This document shows, piece by piece, positions 22,901 to 32,877 of a stretch of DNA of 64,000 nt (position 1 is the stretch's first letter; every line of letters starts with the position of its first letter). Source of the DNA: Alopecurus myosuroides (taxonomy: Eukaryota > Streptophyta > Magnoliopsida > Poales > Poaceae); NCBI GenBank assembly GCA_028641055.1, contig CM054058.1:498311919-498375918 (forward strand). The letters are read 5' to 3'. Below the pieces are notes generated by a model. That model did no database searches. It saw nothing but the letters and a program-made list of their open reading frames with translations, and was not told the DNA's origin. Both the position numbers and the translations under genes were made by a program.

Positions 22901-24495
22901 GAATGCTACAGGAAACCCGGGGACTGCCGTCCTCTACTCGGGGACTGCCACTCCTTACTCGGGGACTGCCACTCCTTACTCGGGGACTGCCACTCCATAC
23001 TCGGGGACTGCCACTCCATACTCGGGGATTGCCACTCCTTACTCGGGGACTGCCACTCCTTACTCGGGGACTGCTGTCCTTAATCCGGGGACTATCGCAT
23101 TCATTGAGGAAGTCCTTGCCAATCGATCTGGGCTTCAGAGAAGTGCTCCCATCCCTAAAGAGCAACCAGAGGCGCTTGTCCCGATGGAAGTGGATGAACC
23201 AGTGTTTCCCACACGGGAGACACCGAGTTGGGCCATGCCCATATTATCCTTTCTAAGGGACGGCACTTTGCCAGCAGATGAAGTGGCTGCAAGACAGATT
23301 TAGAATAGATCCAAGGGCTACACTATAGTCCGAGATGTGATGCACAAGAGAAGTGCCACTGGCGTGCTGCAACGTTGTGTGGACCCAGCAGAAGGAGAAG
23401 AAATTCTGGTAGAGATACACCAAGGAGAATGCGGGCACCATGCCTCTTCTCGGGCGTTGGTCAAGAAAGCTTTTCGGCATGGCTTCTACTGGCTCACAGC
23501 ACTACAGCAAGCTGAGGACATCGTGAGAAAGTGCAATGGCTGCCAGATGTTTGCGAGCAAGATTCACATGCCTGCTTCCGAGCTGAAAACCATTCCTATC
23601 ACTTGGCCATTCGCTGTTTGGTGCTTGGACATGGTCGGGCCCTTCCAGCCGGCTAGAGGCAACATGACTCACATCTTGGTCATGGTGGACAAGTTCACCA
23701 AGTGGATCGAGGTGAAGCCTATTCGGTGGTGCGATGGGGCCACATCTGTGAAATTCGTGAAGGATGTGATCCTGAGATATGGCTACCCGCACAGCATCAT
23801 CACCGACAACGGCACAAATTTTGCTGAGGGAGCAATGGTGCGGTTCTGCAGAGATAAGCATATCCGACTAGACGTTGCGTCAGTCGCGCATCCCGCTTCC
23901 AATGGGCAAGTTGAAAGAGCAAACGGCATGGTACTGGCAGGCATAAAGCCAAGGCTGATGGAGCCACTACTGAAAACACCTGGGTGTTGGCTAGACGAGT
24001 TGCCAGCGGTGTTGTGGAGTCTAAGGACTACCCCTAACCGGTCAACCGGCTACACGCCATTCTTCTTGGTATACGGGGCTGAGGCCGTGTTGCCAATAGA
24101 CCTAGAGCATGACTCCCCCCCGAGTAACCCTCTACACTGAGGTGGAGGCGAGAGAAGCTCGAGAAGACAACGTTGACCTGCTTGAAGAAGCAAGAGAGCT
24201 GACTCTGTCACGTTCGGCTATCTACCAGCAAAACCTGCGGCGTTATCATAGCCGAAAGGTGAACCCAAGGGTTTTCCGAGAAGGAGACTTGGTCCTTAGG
24301 CTCGTGCAGCGCACAACCGGGATGCACAAGCTGTCTCCTCCATGGGAAGGGCCTTTCATTGTGAGCAAAGCGCTGCACAACGATGCTTACTATCTTATAG
24401 ATGCGCGCCCACCACAGGCGAACAGGGCAGATAAAGCTGGAGAGGAAACCAAGCGCCCTTGGAATGTAGCTCTACTCCGTCGTTTTCATTCGTGA
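19929..24495 (+). pseudogene. pol of Tat-1: protease, RT, RNase H, integrase (two stops, one frameshift)
   Basis: After an Asn-rich linker (about 19990-20090) the retropepsin-like site reads VLIDNGSSINIVY, the Tat variant of D-S/T-G. A TAG at 20940-20942 precedes the RT (start region 21027), whose catalytic YVDD lies at 21543-21554. RNase H has its acidic residues in MHFDGSK, EYEAVVHG, YGDSDLVVQQV and NEAADEL. Then comes a repeat-encoded linker and a TAG at 23301-23303. Integrase follows, with an HHCC finger (GHHASS ... CNGCQ) and the DDE triad in LDMVGPF, ITDNGTNF and GQVERANG. An extra base in a C7 run (24114-24121) shifts the frame before the C-terminal 'GDLVLRLVQ' and 'WEGPF' part. These lesions should abolish function unless the C-run is a sequencing error. 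Confidence 0.92.
22920..23087 (+). repeat. In-frame 21-bp minisatellite between RNase H and integrase
   Basis: Eight units of about 21 bp encode GTATPYS or variants (GTAVLYS, GIATPYS, GTAVLNP). Each unit contains CGGGGACTGC, which is also the sequence immediately before the 3' LTR (30941-30950). The length is a multiple of three, so the reading frame is kept. Confidence 0.85.
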
Positions 24496-25162
24496 GCAAA
24501 GATGTGTATGTACCCTCTTATCCGAGTTGAAATTCTATTCTGCAATCTGAAATTGATCTCGGGGACTGCCCTCGTCCAAAATTGCTCTAAGTGTTTCTAC
24601 TCGGCTTTACCTTTTTCCTATTCGGTTGCTCTACTTCAAAATTCAAAGGTACATTGAGTACTGTGTTTAAACCTACATGCCAACTCTTCGACTCTGCTGC
24701 TGTCCGAAACCTGGCTTCATGGCAAGCAAGAGAACAAGCAAAAGGTCCATGAGCACAAGAAAAATTACTAAGGAAAGGAAGAGTGCAGGAACCGAGTAGG
24801 GTGCTTTCATTATCGTTCTGTGTCTTATCTTTTCGGCTAAGTGGTGGGCTGCGTTACTATGATTGTTTCTAAGCGGCTAAGTATTTGCAGCTCTACTCTT
24901 TAACTCTTGTGACTCGAATACCAAAAAAGCAACAAGTTGCGGGTAGAGCTGAGACGAAAAGAGAGAGTGAATAAGAAATGCAACTCGGGGACTCGCATGA
25001 TAACGCAACTCGGCATCCAGCCCAGGCTGAACAAATTGATTAAGTTGAAAATAACAAGTGGGAATAAAAATGAGTAGCAACGGGATAAAATAGTCTGATA
25101 CATTTGCACCCGGCATCCCGGGGATCTGATAAATGTTTGAGAAATAAAGTTGCAGGGTAAAT
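24496..25162 (+). other. Noncoding spacer between Tat-1 pol and the antisense gene
   Basis: No gene on either strand. A polypurine-like copy 'ctcggggactgc' lies at about 24559 and a second 'ctcggggactcgc' near 24987. The left part is the sense 3' UTR; the right part may hold the 3' UTR of the opposite-strand gene ending at 25163. Confidence 0.5.
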
Positions 25163-28100
25163 TCAGGTTGAGGCGGTGTTCTCGGTGCTAGCCTTGGCTG
25201 CCTCCTCTTCAGCAGTGGCCTTGGTCGTGTCCGTTTCCAGGCTGGCGTCAACAGACTTCGCAGCCGCGTCCTCGGCGTTGGGCTCGATGGCTACCTGGTC
25301 TAAAGTGGCCGTGGCCACCGAGACGGGCGTTGTCGCGGAGGTGGAGCCGCTGGCTTGGGCGCGAAGGTTGACGGTGTCGTCGAGGGCAGCTCCTGACGAG
25401 GTGCCGAACTCGAGCGCGGAGGTGTCGATCGACATCTCCACGTTCTCGTCCTCATCATCGCTACCCGTGATGACCGCGGCCTTCCCCTTCCCGTCCTTGG
25501 CGGCTGGAGAGTCGAAGTAGCTCAGGTCCGGCTCGTCGGTGTCCGTCTCCTCGTCTTCATCCTCCTCCTCGCCCTCGTCCACCTCGGTGTCGGGCTCGGT
25601 GAGGCCGTCGATGAAGGTTGCTGTGTCGGCATACTGCGCGATCTCGTGAGCAATTACCTGGCGAATGGCCACGCAGTCGGGGTCCTTCTCCCACTTGGAG
25701 TCTTGGCGCATCTCGCGGATGATCTGCATGTTCAAGTTCTCGTACCAAGTGGTGACGAAGAGCAGCATCATGTCTGCACCTGCCCGAGCTCCCGAGGCGC
25801 GCCATTTCTTCAGTTCAGCTTTCACGCGCTGCAGCTTCAAGGCAAGCCCTGAGATCGTTGTCGGCGCGGAGTCTTCAGGACAGAAGACGCTGTGGATCTG
25901 GAAGGCGACGCGCACCAACTCGGTGCCCACGCCCGCTAGCCGCGGACACTGGCTCTGCATAATCAGGATACTCTCCTCGATTTCTGCTCTGGTGTCCATG
26001 GGCTCGCCCTTCTCAGCACGAGCTGCTCGGATCTTTTCCAGGGCAGGCACACTGGAAGATTCAATATTAGGAAAGATTCCTGCAAGAGCTATCGAGAAGA
26101 TCAGAAACGATAACAGAGTGGAAGCATGAAACGAGAAGCAGAGAAGAAAGGCGCAGCCGAGTAGCGGAGAAGCGGAGAAAAGGAAGCACTTACTGTTCAG
26201 ATCATGGCGCAGCCCTAACAGCTGGGTTTTCCATGTTTCCTCGTTGGAGATGTGCTTCTCTTGGATCAAGCGGAGCTCCTCTAGCTGAGTGAAGAGCCCA
26301 GCGTTGCTTTTCGTCAGCACCTCACACTCCTGCTTGAGGGTTCTCTCCCTGGCCTTGGCTGCTGCTTCGCTCTTTGCCTTCTCGGCGACCACTCTATCCC
26401 TCTCGGCACCAAGGTTGATAGCATCCTGGAGCGCAGCCTGCAGCTGGACTTGGAGCTTCTCCATCTCGGTAGTGTGCTCTTTCAGCAACTCGACAGCCTG
26501 GCTGGACAGTTGCTGCTGCACCTCAGCCGGTTTGAGGCAATCCTGATGTTCTTCAACAAACTTCTTATGATCTTATGAAAAGAGCAGGGCACGGTTAGCA
26601 GAGAAGCGAAAGAAAGAAGTACAGGAAAGGCCGAGTAGACGGCAACGTACCTTCCAATCTCTTAATGGTGGCCTGGCCATTCTCGACGAAGGCACGGCAG
26701 TTCTCGTGCTCGTCAGTTAGGGCCTTCAGCTTCCCTGGAGGGTAAAATTAGTTAGCGCAAAAAGCAAAAGCGGGCGTAAACACCAAACGCAAGAACCGCG
26801 CAGCTAGAAGCGTACCTTCAACTTCAGACAGCCTCAGAGTGCTGTTCATCACTTCCTTGTCGGCTTCCTCGGCGATCGTCTTCTCTTTTTCCAAGGCGGC
26901 AATGCGCCTCTTGGCAATGGCATGATTCCAGAGTAGCCGACGATGCAAGTTAGTCCGTTTCAGTACGCTATTCTGAGAAGCAAAAGAAACAAGAATCGGG
27001 CAAAGTACTTGAGATTCAACCCGAGAAGGCGGCTACTCGGGAGAGTGTCCGCCTACTCGGCCAGAATCTCGGGGACTGGGTGATGGATAAGGAAAAGAGG
27101 AAGAGCAGAAAAGAAGGGAAAATGCAACTCGGAGAGGATGATTAGGAACTTACCGCGTAGGATTGCTCGAGGTCCTCGGCGTTCTTGCGGTGGACAAACA
27201 TCTTGGCAGCAAGTGTAGCAGAGGTGGTCGAGACGGTCATGGGTTTGCAACCCAAGTCCACCTTGTTCCAATCCTGACGCATATGGTCGATGTCGCCCAG
27301 ATCGATGCCGTTCCAGTTGGGGTTGCCGAGAACTTTGCTGTCCCACTTGGCGTCGATGAAGCCGATCAGGTCGAGTACTTGCTCGAGGCTCTGGGACGTT
27401 ATCGCCTGGTCTTGAACTCCCCGAGAAGCAATGGAGACGGATTTGTCTTGATTTGGGGCCGGGGGCCTGGAGTCCACTGCCACGGCTTTCCTCCCTTTCT
27501 GAAGAGCAAGATTCCGGTCTGTGGGGGAGAAGCCGACCTGGTGCTGTTGGCTAACCTTCACCATGTAATCAGGGTAGAAGGGCTGATCAGCTGTAGCGGC
27601 GGCGGCAGGAACCGCATTGGGATCACGGATAACCAGCTGCCTGGACTGGCCAGTGGATGTTGGCGGCGGCATGTCGGCAGCCCGCTTCTTCGTCTTCTCC
27701 TTCTGGGCAGTTGGCTTCGCGACAACCGACTTCTCGGTTTTCTGCTTCTCGGTCTTCTTCTCCTCAGCCTTCTCCTTCTCGGTGGTTTTCTTCTCGGCTG
27801 CCTCCTTCTCTGCAGCATCTTGGGCACTCTTCCTTGTAAGCGGCCTGGCCCAAGGGCTGGGTGCAGCCTCGGTTGTCTGCACCGAGGAGGAGTTAGGCTG
27901 AGCGCTACCCTGATCTGTTGGTGGCGCCAGGGGCGCGCTATCCGGTGCGGCATCAGGCTGGGCGCTACCCTGCGCGGCGACTGATTGCACGTCGCTCAGA
28001 GGGTAATGCCCAGTCGCGTCTTCTACCCGCTGCCCGGCAGCCGGATCCGGCTGTGAGATATCCATCTCTTCTACCCGCGGCTGGGCCGCGGGGTCTTCTT

Positions 28101-30225
28101 GTCCAGCAGCCCCTGTTGCTGGCTGCTCCTCTCCTTCTTCCTGCCGCTCAAGGGCGGCGTCGTGGTGCATCTCGGTGTCTTGCTCTTGGTTCTCCTCGGC
28201 AGTGTTGGCCGGAGGAGAAGGAGGTCTGTCCTGCTGAGCAGCATCCTGCACTTCTTGATCTGCGCGTGACTGCTGCTCCAACTCAGCATTCTGGGCATCG
28301 ATGGTCGCTGCTTGTGCGGTGGCAGCATTGGCCTCATCGCCCTCGAGGTCGATAACCTTGTCGACGTCGATGGCAGCTTTCTGCTGAGTCTCAGTGGACG
28401 CAAGAGCGGCGTCCGCGTTCAAGGGGGCTCTGAAGAGAAAATCGTGTTCAGAAATAAGAAGAGGGCAGAGGAAATTAAGAAGAAACAGTGAAGCAAAGAA
28501 GATTGGGAATTAACCGAGAAGGAACTTACCCCTGGCGGGAAGGAATCGTTGGTTTCTTTCTCTTCACGACCTTCTTGGTCTTCTTCTCGGTCGGCTTCTT
28601 CTTCTTGGCGGGGGGCTCTAAGGCGCCACTGCCTGTCCGCTTGCGGGTAACAGGAGCGACGACGGATAGAGGATTGGCCTCAAGGGCTCTCTCGTCCTCA
28701 TCCTCGTCATCATCCTCAGCATCTGCAGCATCTGTGAAATAGAGAGGAAGAAAAACACTTCAGAAACAGCAGGCAGAGGGCTAGTGTTTCTCGCAGACAA
28801 GAAGCGTAAATTCAGTTACCCTCTAACTCGTCATCGGACCAATCGCGGAGAGACGTTTCGGCATGCTGCTTCTCTGTCGAAGGGGAATGAGGAAGATTGA
28901 TCTGGTCCGCGGTCTCGAGGGAGGCCTGGTCATCTTCTTCTCGGTCATCTGACCAATTGCCCTCGAAGCGCTCACAGCTTTCAGCTCGCTGGCGGTCAAG
29001 AACCTGAAGAACAGGGAAGTGTCGCAAGTTAACCGAGTAGTACGAAGGCACTATACCCGAATAGGCGTGCAAACACAAAGCATACTAAGCCTAGGGAAAT
29101 TTGCTGAATATCCTACTCGGAAAGGCGTGCAAGGATCAAGCATATTAAGCCTAAGAATTTCTCCTAAGTATGCTACCCGACAAGGCGTGCAAACATCAAG
29201 CATACTAAGCCTAAACAGTTTTGATAAGTGCTCTACTCGGCACGGAATACAATTGCTAGTCGCAGTAGGAAGAGGAGGATGTCTACTCGGATTACATATA
29301 CACTGGAAGCAGAGTAAGGAGAACGTACCCGTGGGATCGGCTTCGTGCGGCTAAAGGGGATGAACCTATACTGCCAATCGTCGCGGAGGCCTGTGGTCAG
29401 GATGGACCTCGCGTGCTCGGCGACGTCCGCGTTGCTGAGCTCGAACGTGGTCGTTCGAGTGCAATCGCGGGGGCCTCCCAGGTAGCACATTGGATGGGAG
29501 CGCTGCTGCAGAGGCAGCACTCGGTTCTTGATCCAACAGGCGACGGGGTCATCGCTCTTGAGGCCCTCTCCGATTAGCTCAGCGAGCCGCTCCTCCATCT
29601 GCACGGCGTTGCGGTCGTTGGAGGGCTTCGTTTTCCAGTTCTGCCCAGACGGAGCTCGGTTGCTCCAGGCGGGCAGGTTGATGCGGTCCGTTACCGTTCC
29701 CCCCTTCGTGGCGGGGATGTTCTTCACGTACAGGAAAGATTTCTGCCACATACGGACGGAATCCAACCCCTTGATGCGAGGGTGGTTGGTTCCCGTCCGC
29801 TGCAACATCATGGCGCTGCCGGTGTCGGTTACCCGACTGCCAGTGGCCGCGCCATCCTTCTTCCCCTTGCTCTGCTGACGGAGATGGAAGTACTTCAGCC
29901 ATGTCTGTACCGTGGGGCGGACGCCGAGAAAGGCCTCGCACACCACGGTATGATAGGCGAGGAAGACGACCACATTCGGAGGGAGGTGGTGCATCTGAAC
30001 ACCGAAGTGATCCAGGAAGGAGCGGAGAAAATCGGAAGCTGGCAGTCCAAATCCTCGTGCAAAGTGCGCGAGGAAGACGACGTGCTCGCCCTCCCGCGGG
30101 GCCGGAACGATTTCGCCGTCGGACGGCTGGCACTGAACACCAGGAGGAACCCTCCGGGTGTTCACGAGCCAGGAGCAGTCGTCGACAGTAACATCAGAAC
30201 CAGCCCAGCCGGCGCGAGCAGCCAT
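25163..30225 (-). CDS. Intact eight-exon antisense gene of Tat-1 (1,364 aa, Transposase_28-like N-terminus)
   Basis: Exons on the minus strand: 30225-29329, 29003-28820, 28731-28530, 28429-27154, 26972-26816, 26734-26651, 26571-26194, 26079-25163. All introns are GT-AG, phases fit, the exons total 4,095 bp, and no stop occurs before 25163. Residues about 48-113 (FLAHFARGFGLPASDFLRSF and on to CEAFLGVRP) resemble the grass 'putative gypsy type transposon' domain. Exon 3 gives a basic nuclear-localisation-like run (390-420, many Lys after RKR). Exon 4 is Ala/Gln/Glu-rich with a Lys/Glu-rich helix at about 620-680. Exons 5-7 form a coiled coil (about 860-1050). Exon 8 has a conserved-looking helical part (PRLAGVGTELVRVAFQIHSVF), then an acidic, Ser/Thr/Ala-rich tail. 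Its own TATA box lies 190 bp upstream. Antisense ORFs are known in Tat elements; the biochemical role is unknown. A chromatin or nucleic-acid role is only inferred from composition. Confidence 0.82.
29051..29250. repeat. About 60-bp tandem repeat in intron 1 of the antisense gene
   Basis: Units begin at 29051, 29113, 29173 and a partial one at 29233. They share 'aggcgtgcaa', 'aagcatactaagccta' and a 'ctactcgg' word, with roughly 75-85% identity. The repeat lies wholly inside the first intron (29328-29004). Confidence 0.75.
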
Positions 30226-30415
30226 GGCAGCGAGCGAGAAGGCGGAGGAAGTTTTGGAAGAATTCGGTGGAAGTTTTGGAAGAATTCGGTGGAGAGAATG
30301 AACCAGCGGCGGCGCAAGGAGTTGCGCGGCGGCGGAGCGCTCGGTGGCGGAGAAGAAACAGAGAGGCGAAAGAAGAAAGTGCGGAGGAAGGAGAAGAGGA
30401 AGTTACCGATGGGGG

Positions 30416-30423
30416 TATTTATA
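30416..30423 (-). promoter_or_regulatory. TATA box of the Tat-1 antisense gene
   Basis: TATAAATA on the minus strand (core of the near-palindrome 'gtatttatac'), about 190 bp before the ATG at 30225. Start of transcription is expected near 30385. It is not in the LTR, so the antisense gene appears to own its promoter. Tat-2 has an equivalent box at 54274-54282. Confidence 0.65.
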
Positions 30424-30940
30424 CCCTCGCCTCAGATTAACGTTACCATCGGGGTAGTGGGATCGATCGTGGCCATAATTCTCGTGTGGTGGGGTCTGTG
30501 GCCGGTTAGAAACGCGCACAAGCGCGGGACGCGCGCGTAACGGCCGCAGTCGATCCCACGACCAGATCGTGGGCTATTACTGCGCTTGATGGGACATGAC
30601 GAGCCGGTGGGCCCGCTCCGTGAAAACTGGGCGCGTGGCACGTCGTGTCGTGGGAAGCGAGACGTCAGGGTCGCGGATGCTTGACACGTGTCCAGTTGCT
30701 GCACGGAAGGCTGGATTGTGCTCTGCGCTGCAGAGACTCTGCTTGAGAAATTCTCTAAGTCTTTTTACTCGGACGCAGAGAAGGAAACAAGCCCTATTCG
30801 GAAAAGAGGAGACCCAAGGTACTTTCCAGAGTGCTACTCGGAGGTTTCACTCGGCATCTTGAAGTTCAAAGGAGTTGTTGCGAAGATTGGTTTTAAGCTG
30901 GCAGAGCCTAGTGAACGAGTTCGCGAGACTCTACCAGCTT

Positions 30941-30950
30941 CGGGGACTGC
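30941..30950 (+). other. Polypurine tract region of Tat-1
   Basis: CGGGGACTGC directly before the 3' LTR start at 30951, in the position of the plus-strand primer. Tat-2 has TGGGGACTAC at the same place. Confidence 0.65.
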
Positions 30951-31846
30951 TGTCGGGGGGTTACCCCCGAGTAGGGTAAAGGCAAGTGGTAAAGGCCACT
31001 GTCAGAAGAGAAGTTTGGTCGAGTAGCCGCCTATCCGGCACTTGCTACCCGGTAGACTGCTACTCGGTCTCACTTCAAGATGACCAGAAGGAGATATCAA
31101 TCAAGTTCTGTCCATTCGAGTAGAAGAGATGGCCCGAGTAAGATTGGCGGGAATCTACTCGGGCCAGAAGTCAAAGGAGCCGTTCTGACACAGGATCCCG
31201 CGTATCCCGGGTCCGTACTTGGCACTATTCGAACTACTGTTCATCTCGGACCGGCCTGCCTGACAGTGACAGCATGGAAGCAGGCGGTCGCAGGATAAGG
31301 GGGCCCTACTCTGTGTTTGGCACAGTGATACCAGACTGTCCCCTTGGTTTTGCCCAACGACTTTCCGGATGCAGCCAAGATTAGGAACCAAAGCTGTCAG
31401 CGGGAACACGGAAGAAGGACAATGTGCACACTATGTCGACACTTGTCCGTGTTTGGACGTATCCGGCTGGGCACCGTGTATATAAGGTGCCCCGCCGCCT
31501 CCTGCGTGAGGATGGAACACATCGTGACCTAGATCGCATACTGGGACACAAGGAAACCCTAGATTCTTGACCTAGTTCATCACGTAGAGAAAAGAGTGGC
31601 TACTCGGTAGCAAGAACATTGTACTGTGGCTACTCGGTGAGACACTAGAATACATAGAGAAAGGCAGGAGTAGGGGTTTTACCTCCTCACGAGGGCCCTG
31701 AACCTGGGTAGATCGTGTTGTTTGCAGTGTTTAGTTCTTACCTCACGCGGCTACTCGTCGCGTGATCCCTCCCCGAGAACCTCCAGCGTCCTTCGTCCCC
31801 ACATCTTTAGCCATCCTATGGCATCTGCCGTGACACCACCACGACA
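30951..31846 (+). repeat. 3' LTR of Tat-1 (896 bp)
   Basis: Nearly identical to 16616-17510. By eye there are about ten substitutions and one inserted G. It contains the TATA box at 31479-31486 and is followed by the target duplication AGTGA (31847-31851). Confidence 0.95.
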
Positions 31847-32388
31847 AGTGATCTTTATAAGAAGTATCTTAAGAAACCAAATCATCTGGTAACACAAACC
31901 ATGGTTGGTTGGGATCAAACACAAACTCTCAGCAACCTTAACCACAAGTCTTCAAGTGACTTGGGATAATTCATTAGATATCTACAACCCAGAGAGGGGG
32001 TGAGTATCCAAATCAGATAAGTGATAATCATACTTCCACAAATGAGTACTGCATAGTTGAACCATCTCATCAACAGAGATTTGATCTTCTATTAAACAAC
32101 AACTCCCTAAGTTATCAATTCATTTCCACAACATCTCTATAAATCCTCTCATAACTATCAGGTGAACCATCACAAGTAGATAACAAAGTTTCAATAGAAC
32201 ACAACATATACAAGCAAGTGTCAACTCAAACCCACAAGTGGGAAATGACATAATAAGTGTATTAACATATTTATCGAATATGTACATATCTCAACAACCT
32301 AAAAGAAGTACCCAAAAGAAGAATTATATCTTCTTAAACTACTGGTAAACCTTGATCATTACCTATGATCTTTCCAAACCTCTATGCC
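31847..32388 (+). mobile_element. Old long LTR, piece 2 of 3
   Basis: AT-rich sequence between the two Tat elements. Its left end repeats AGTGA and its right end is ATGCC (32384-32388), which reappears at 55160-55164 after Tat-2. No gene, promoter or internal repeat seen. It is interpreted as a continuation of the TGTAAC LTR that starts at 16434. Confidence 0.5.
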
Positions 32389-32877
32389 TGATGGAGGGAT
32401 GATAACCCGGTATGCTAACGTCAAGGAGTAACTCGGCCCAAAGGACGCTGTGCAAGACCCGGCTTAGGGAAAAGGAGCTTCTAGAAGGCCCAGGAGAGTA
32501 GGCCTCGTAACCCGGATTGTGGGTTCCGATAAGGAAGTTTAGGCTTTTGTAAGTAGTGTCCGGGTAGGATTCCGAGTACTCCTTGGATAGCAAGCCAGGG
32601 GATCCGGGGATTATATAAGCCGGCCCCTAGAGTTAGATCGGACGAGTTCACAGGGTACACAAGTTTACGAGATAGAGATTGCGAGATATCGAGTATCCAT
32701 TGTAATGCGAGTATCGAGATAGTATATTCAGATCGTAGACTCGGCGACTTGATTGCCGGCTACCAGATCGCTTATCACCATGATTTCCCTTGAGCTAAAC
32801 CCTCTCCTAAACACCAGAGTCGATTTGCCCCAAGACAAGTTACCCCCGGTAATGTCTGCCGTGATTATCCCACGACA
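32389..32877 (+). repeat. 5' LTR of Tat-2 (489 bp)
   Basis: Starts TGATGGAGGG and ends CCCACGACA. It contains a TATA box at 32612-32619. It differs from the 3' LTR (54671-55159) at about nine positions, including the ATG at 32852, which is ACG in the 3' copy. Confidence 0.95.
32612..32619 (+). promoter_or_regulatory. TATA box of the Tat-2 LTR
   Basis: TATATAAG, 223 bp into the LTR. The same box lies in the 3' LTR at 54894-54901. The transcript should start about 30 bp downstream. Confidence 0.7.

Larger units (their letters stand above)
16616..31846 (+). mobile_element. Tat-1: full-length Tat-lineage Ty3/gypsy element
   Basis: A complete 15.2-kb element with two LTRs starting TGTCGGGGGG and ending CCACGACA, flanked by the 5-bp duplication AGTGA. 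The order is LTR, primer-binding site, gag, protease-RT-RNase H-integrase, a long 3' region with an opposite-strand spliced gene, polypurine tract, LTR. The great length and the extra antisense gene between integrase and the 3' LTR are known traits of the Tat branch. I count about ten substitutions and one indel between the LTRs (about 1.1%), roughly 0.4 million years at the commonly used grass rate of 1.3e-8 per site per year. The sense polyprotein is broken, so the copy is not autonomous. Confidence 0.93.

Noticed and set aside
22849..23256. Alternative frame through the 21-bp repeat (Arg/Gly/Leu-rich)
   Set aside because: Out of frame with pol; only the GTATPYS frame connects RNase H with integrase.
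27163..27984. 273-codon plus-strand frame
   Set aside because: Mirror of the antisense exon 4, with Leu/Gly-rich low-complexity product.
29782..30540. 252-codon plus-strand frame near the Tat-1 3' end
   Set aside because: Overlaps the antisense exon 1 and its promoter, product is Arg/Glu-rich without a domain.
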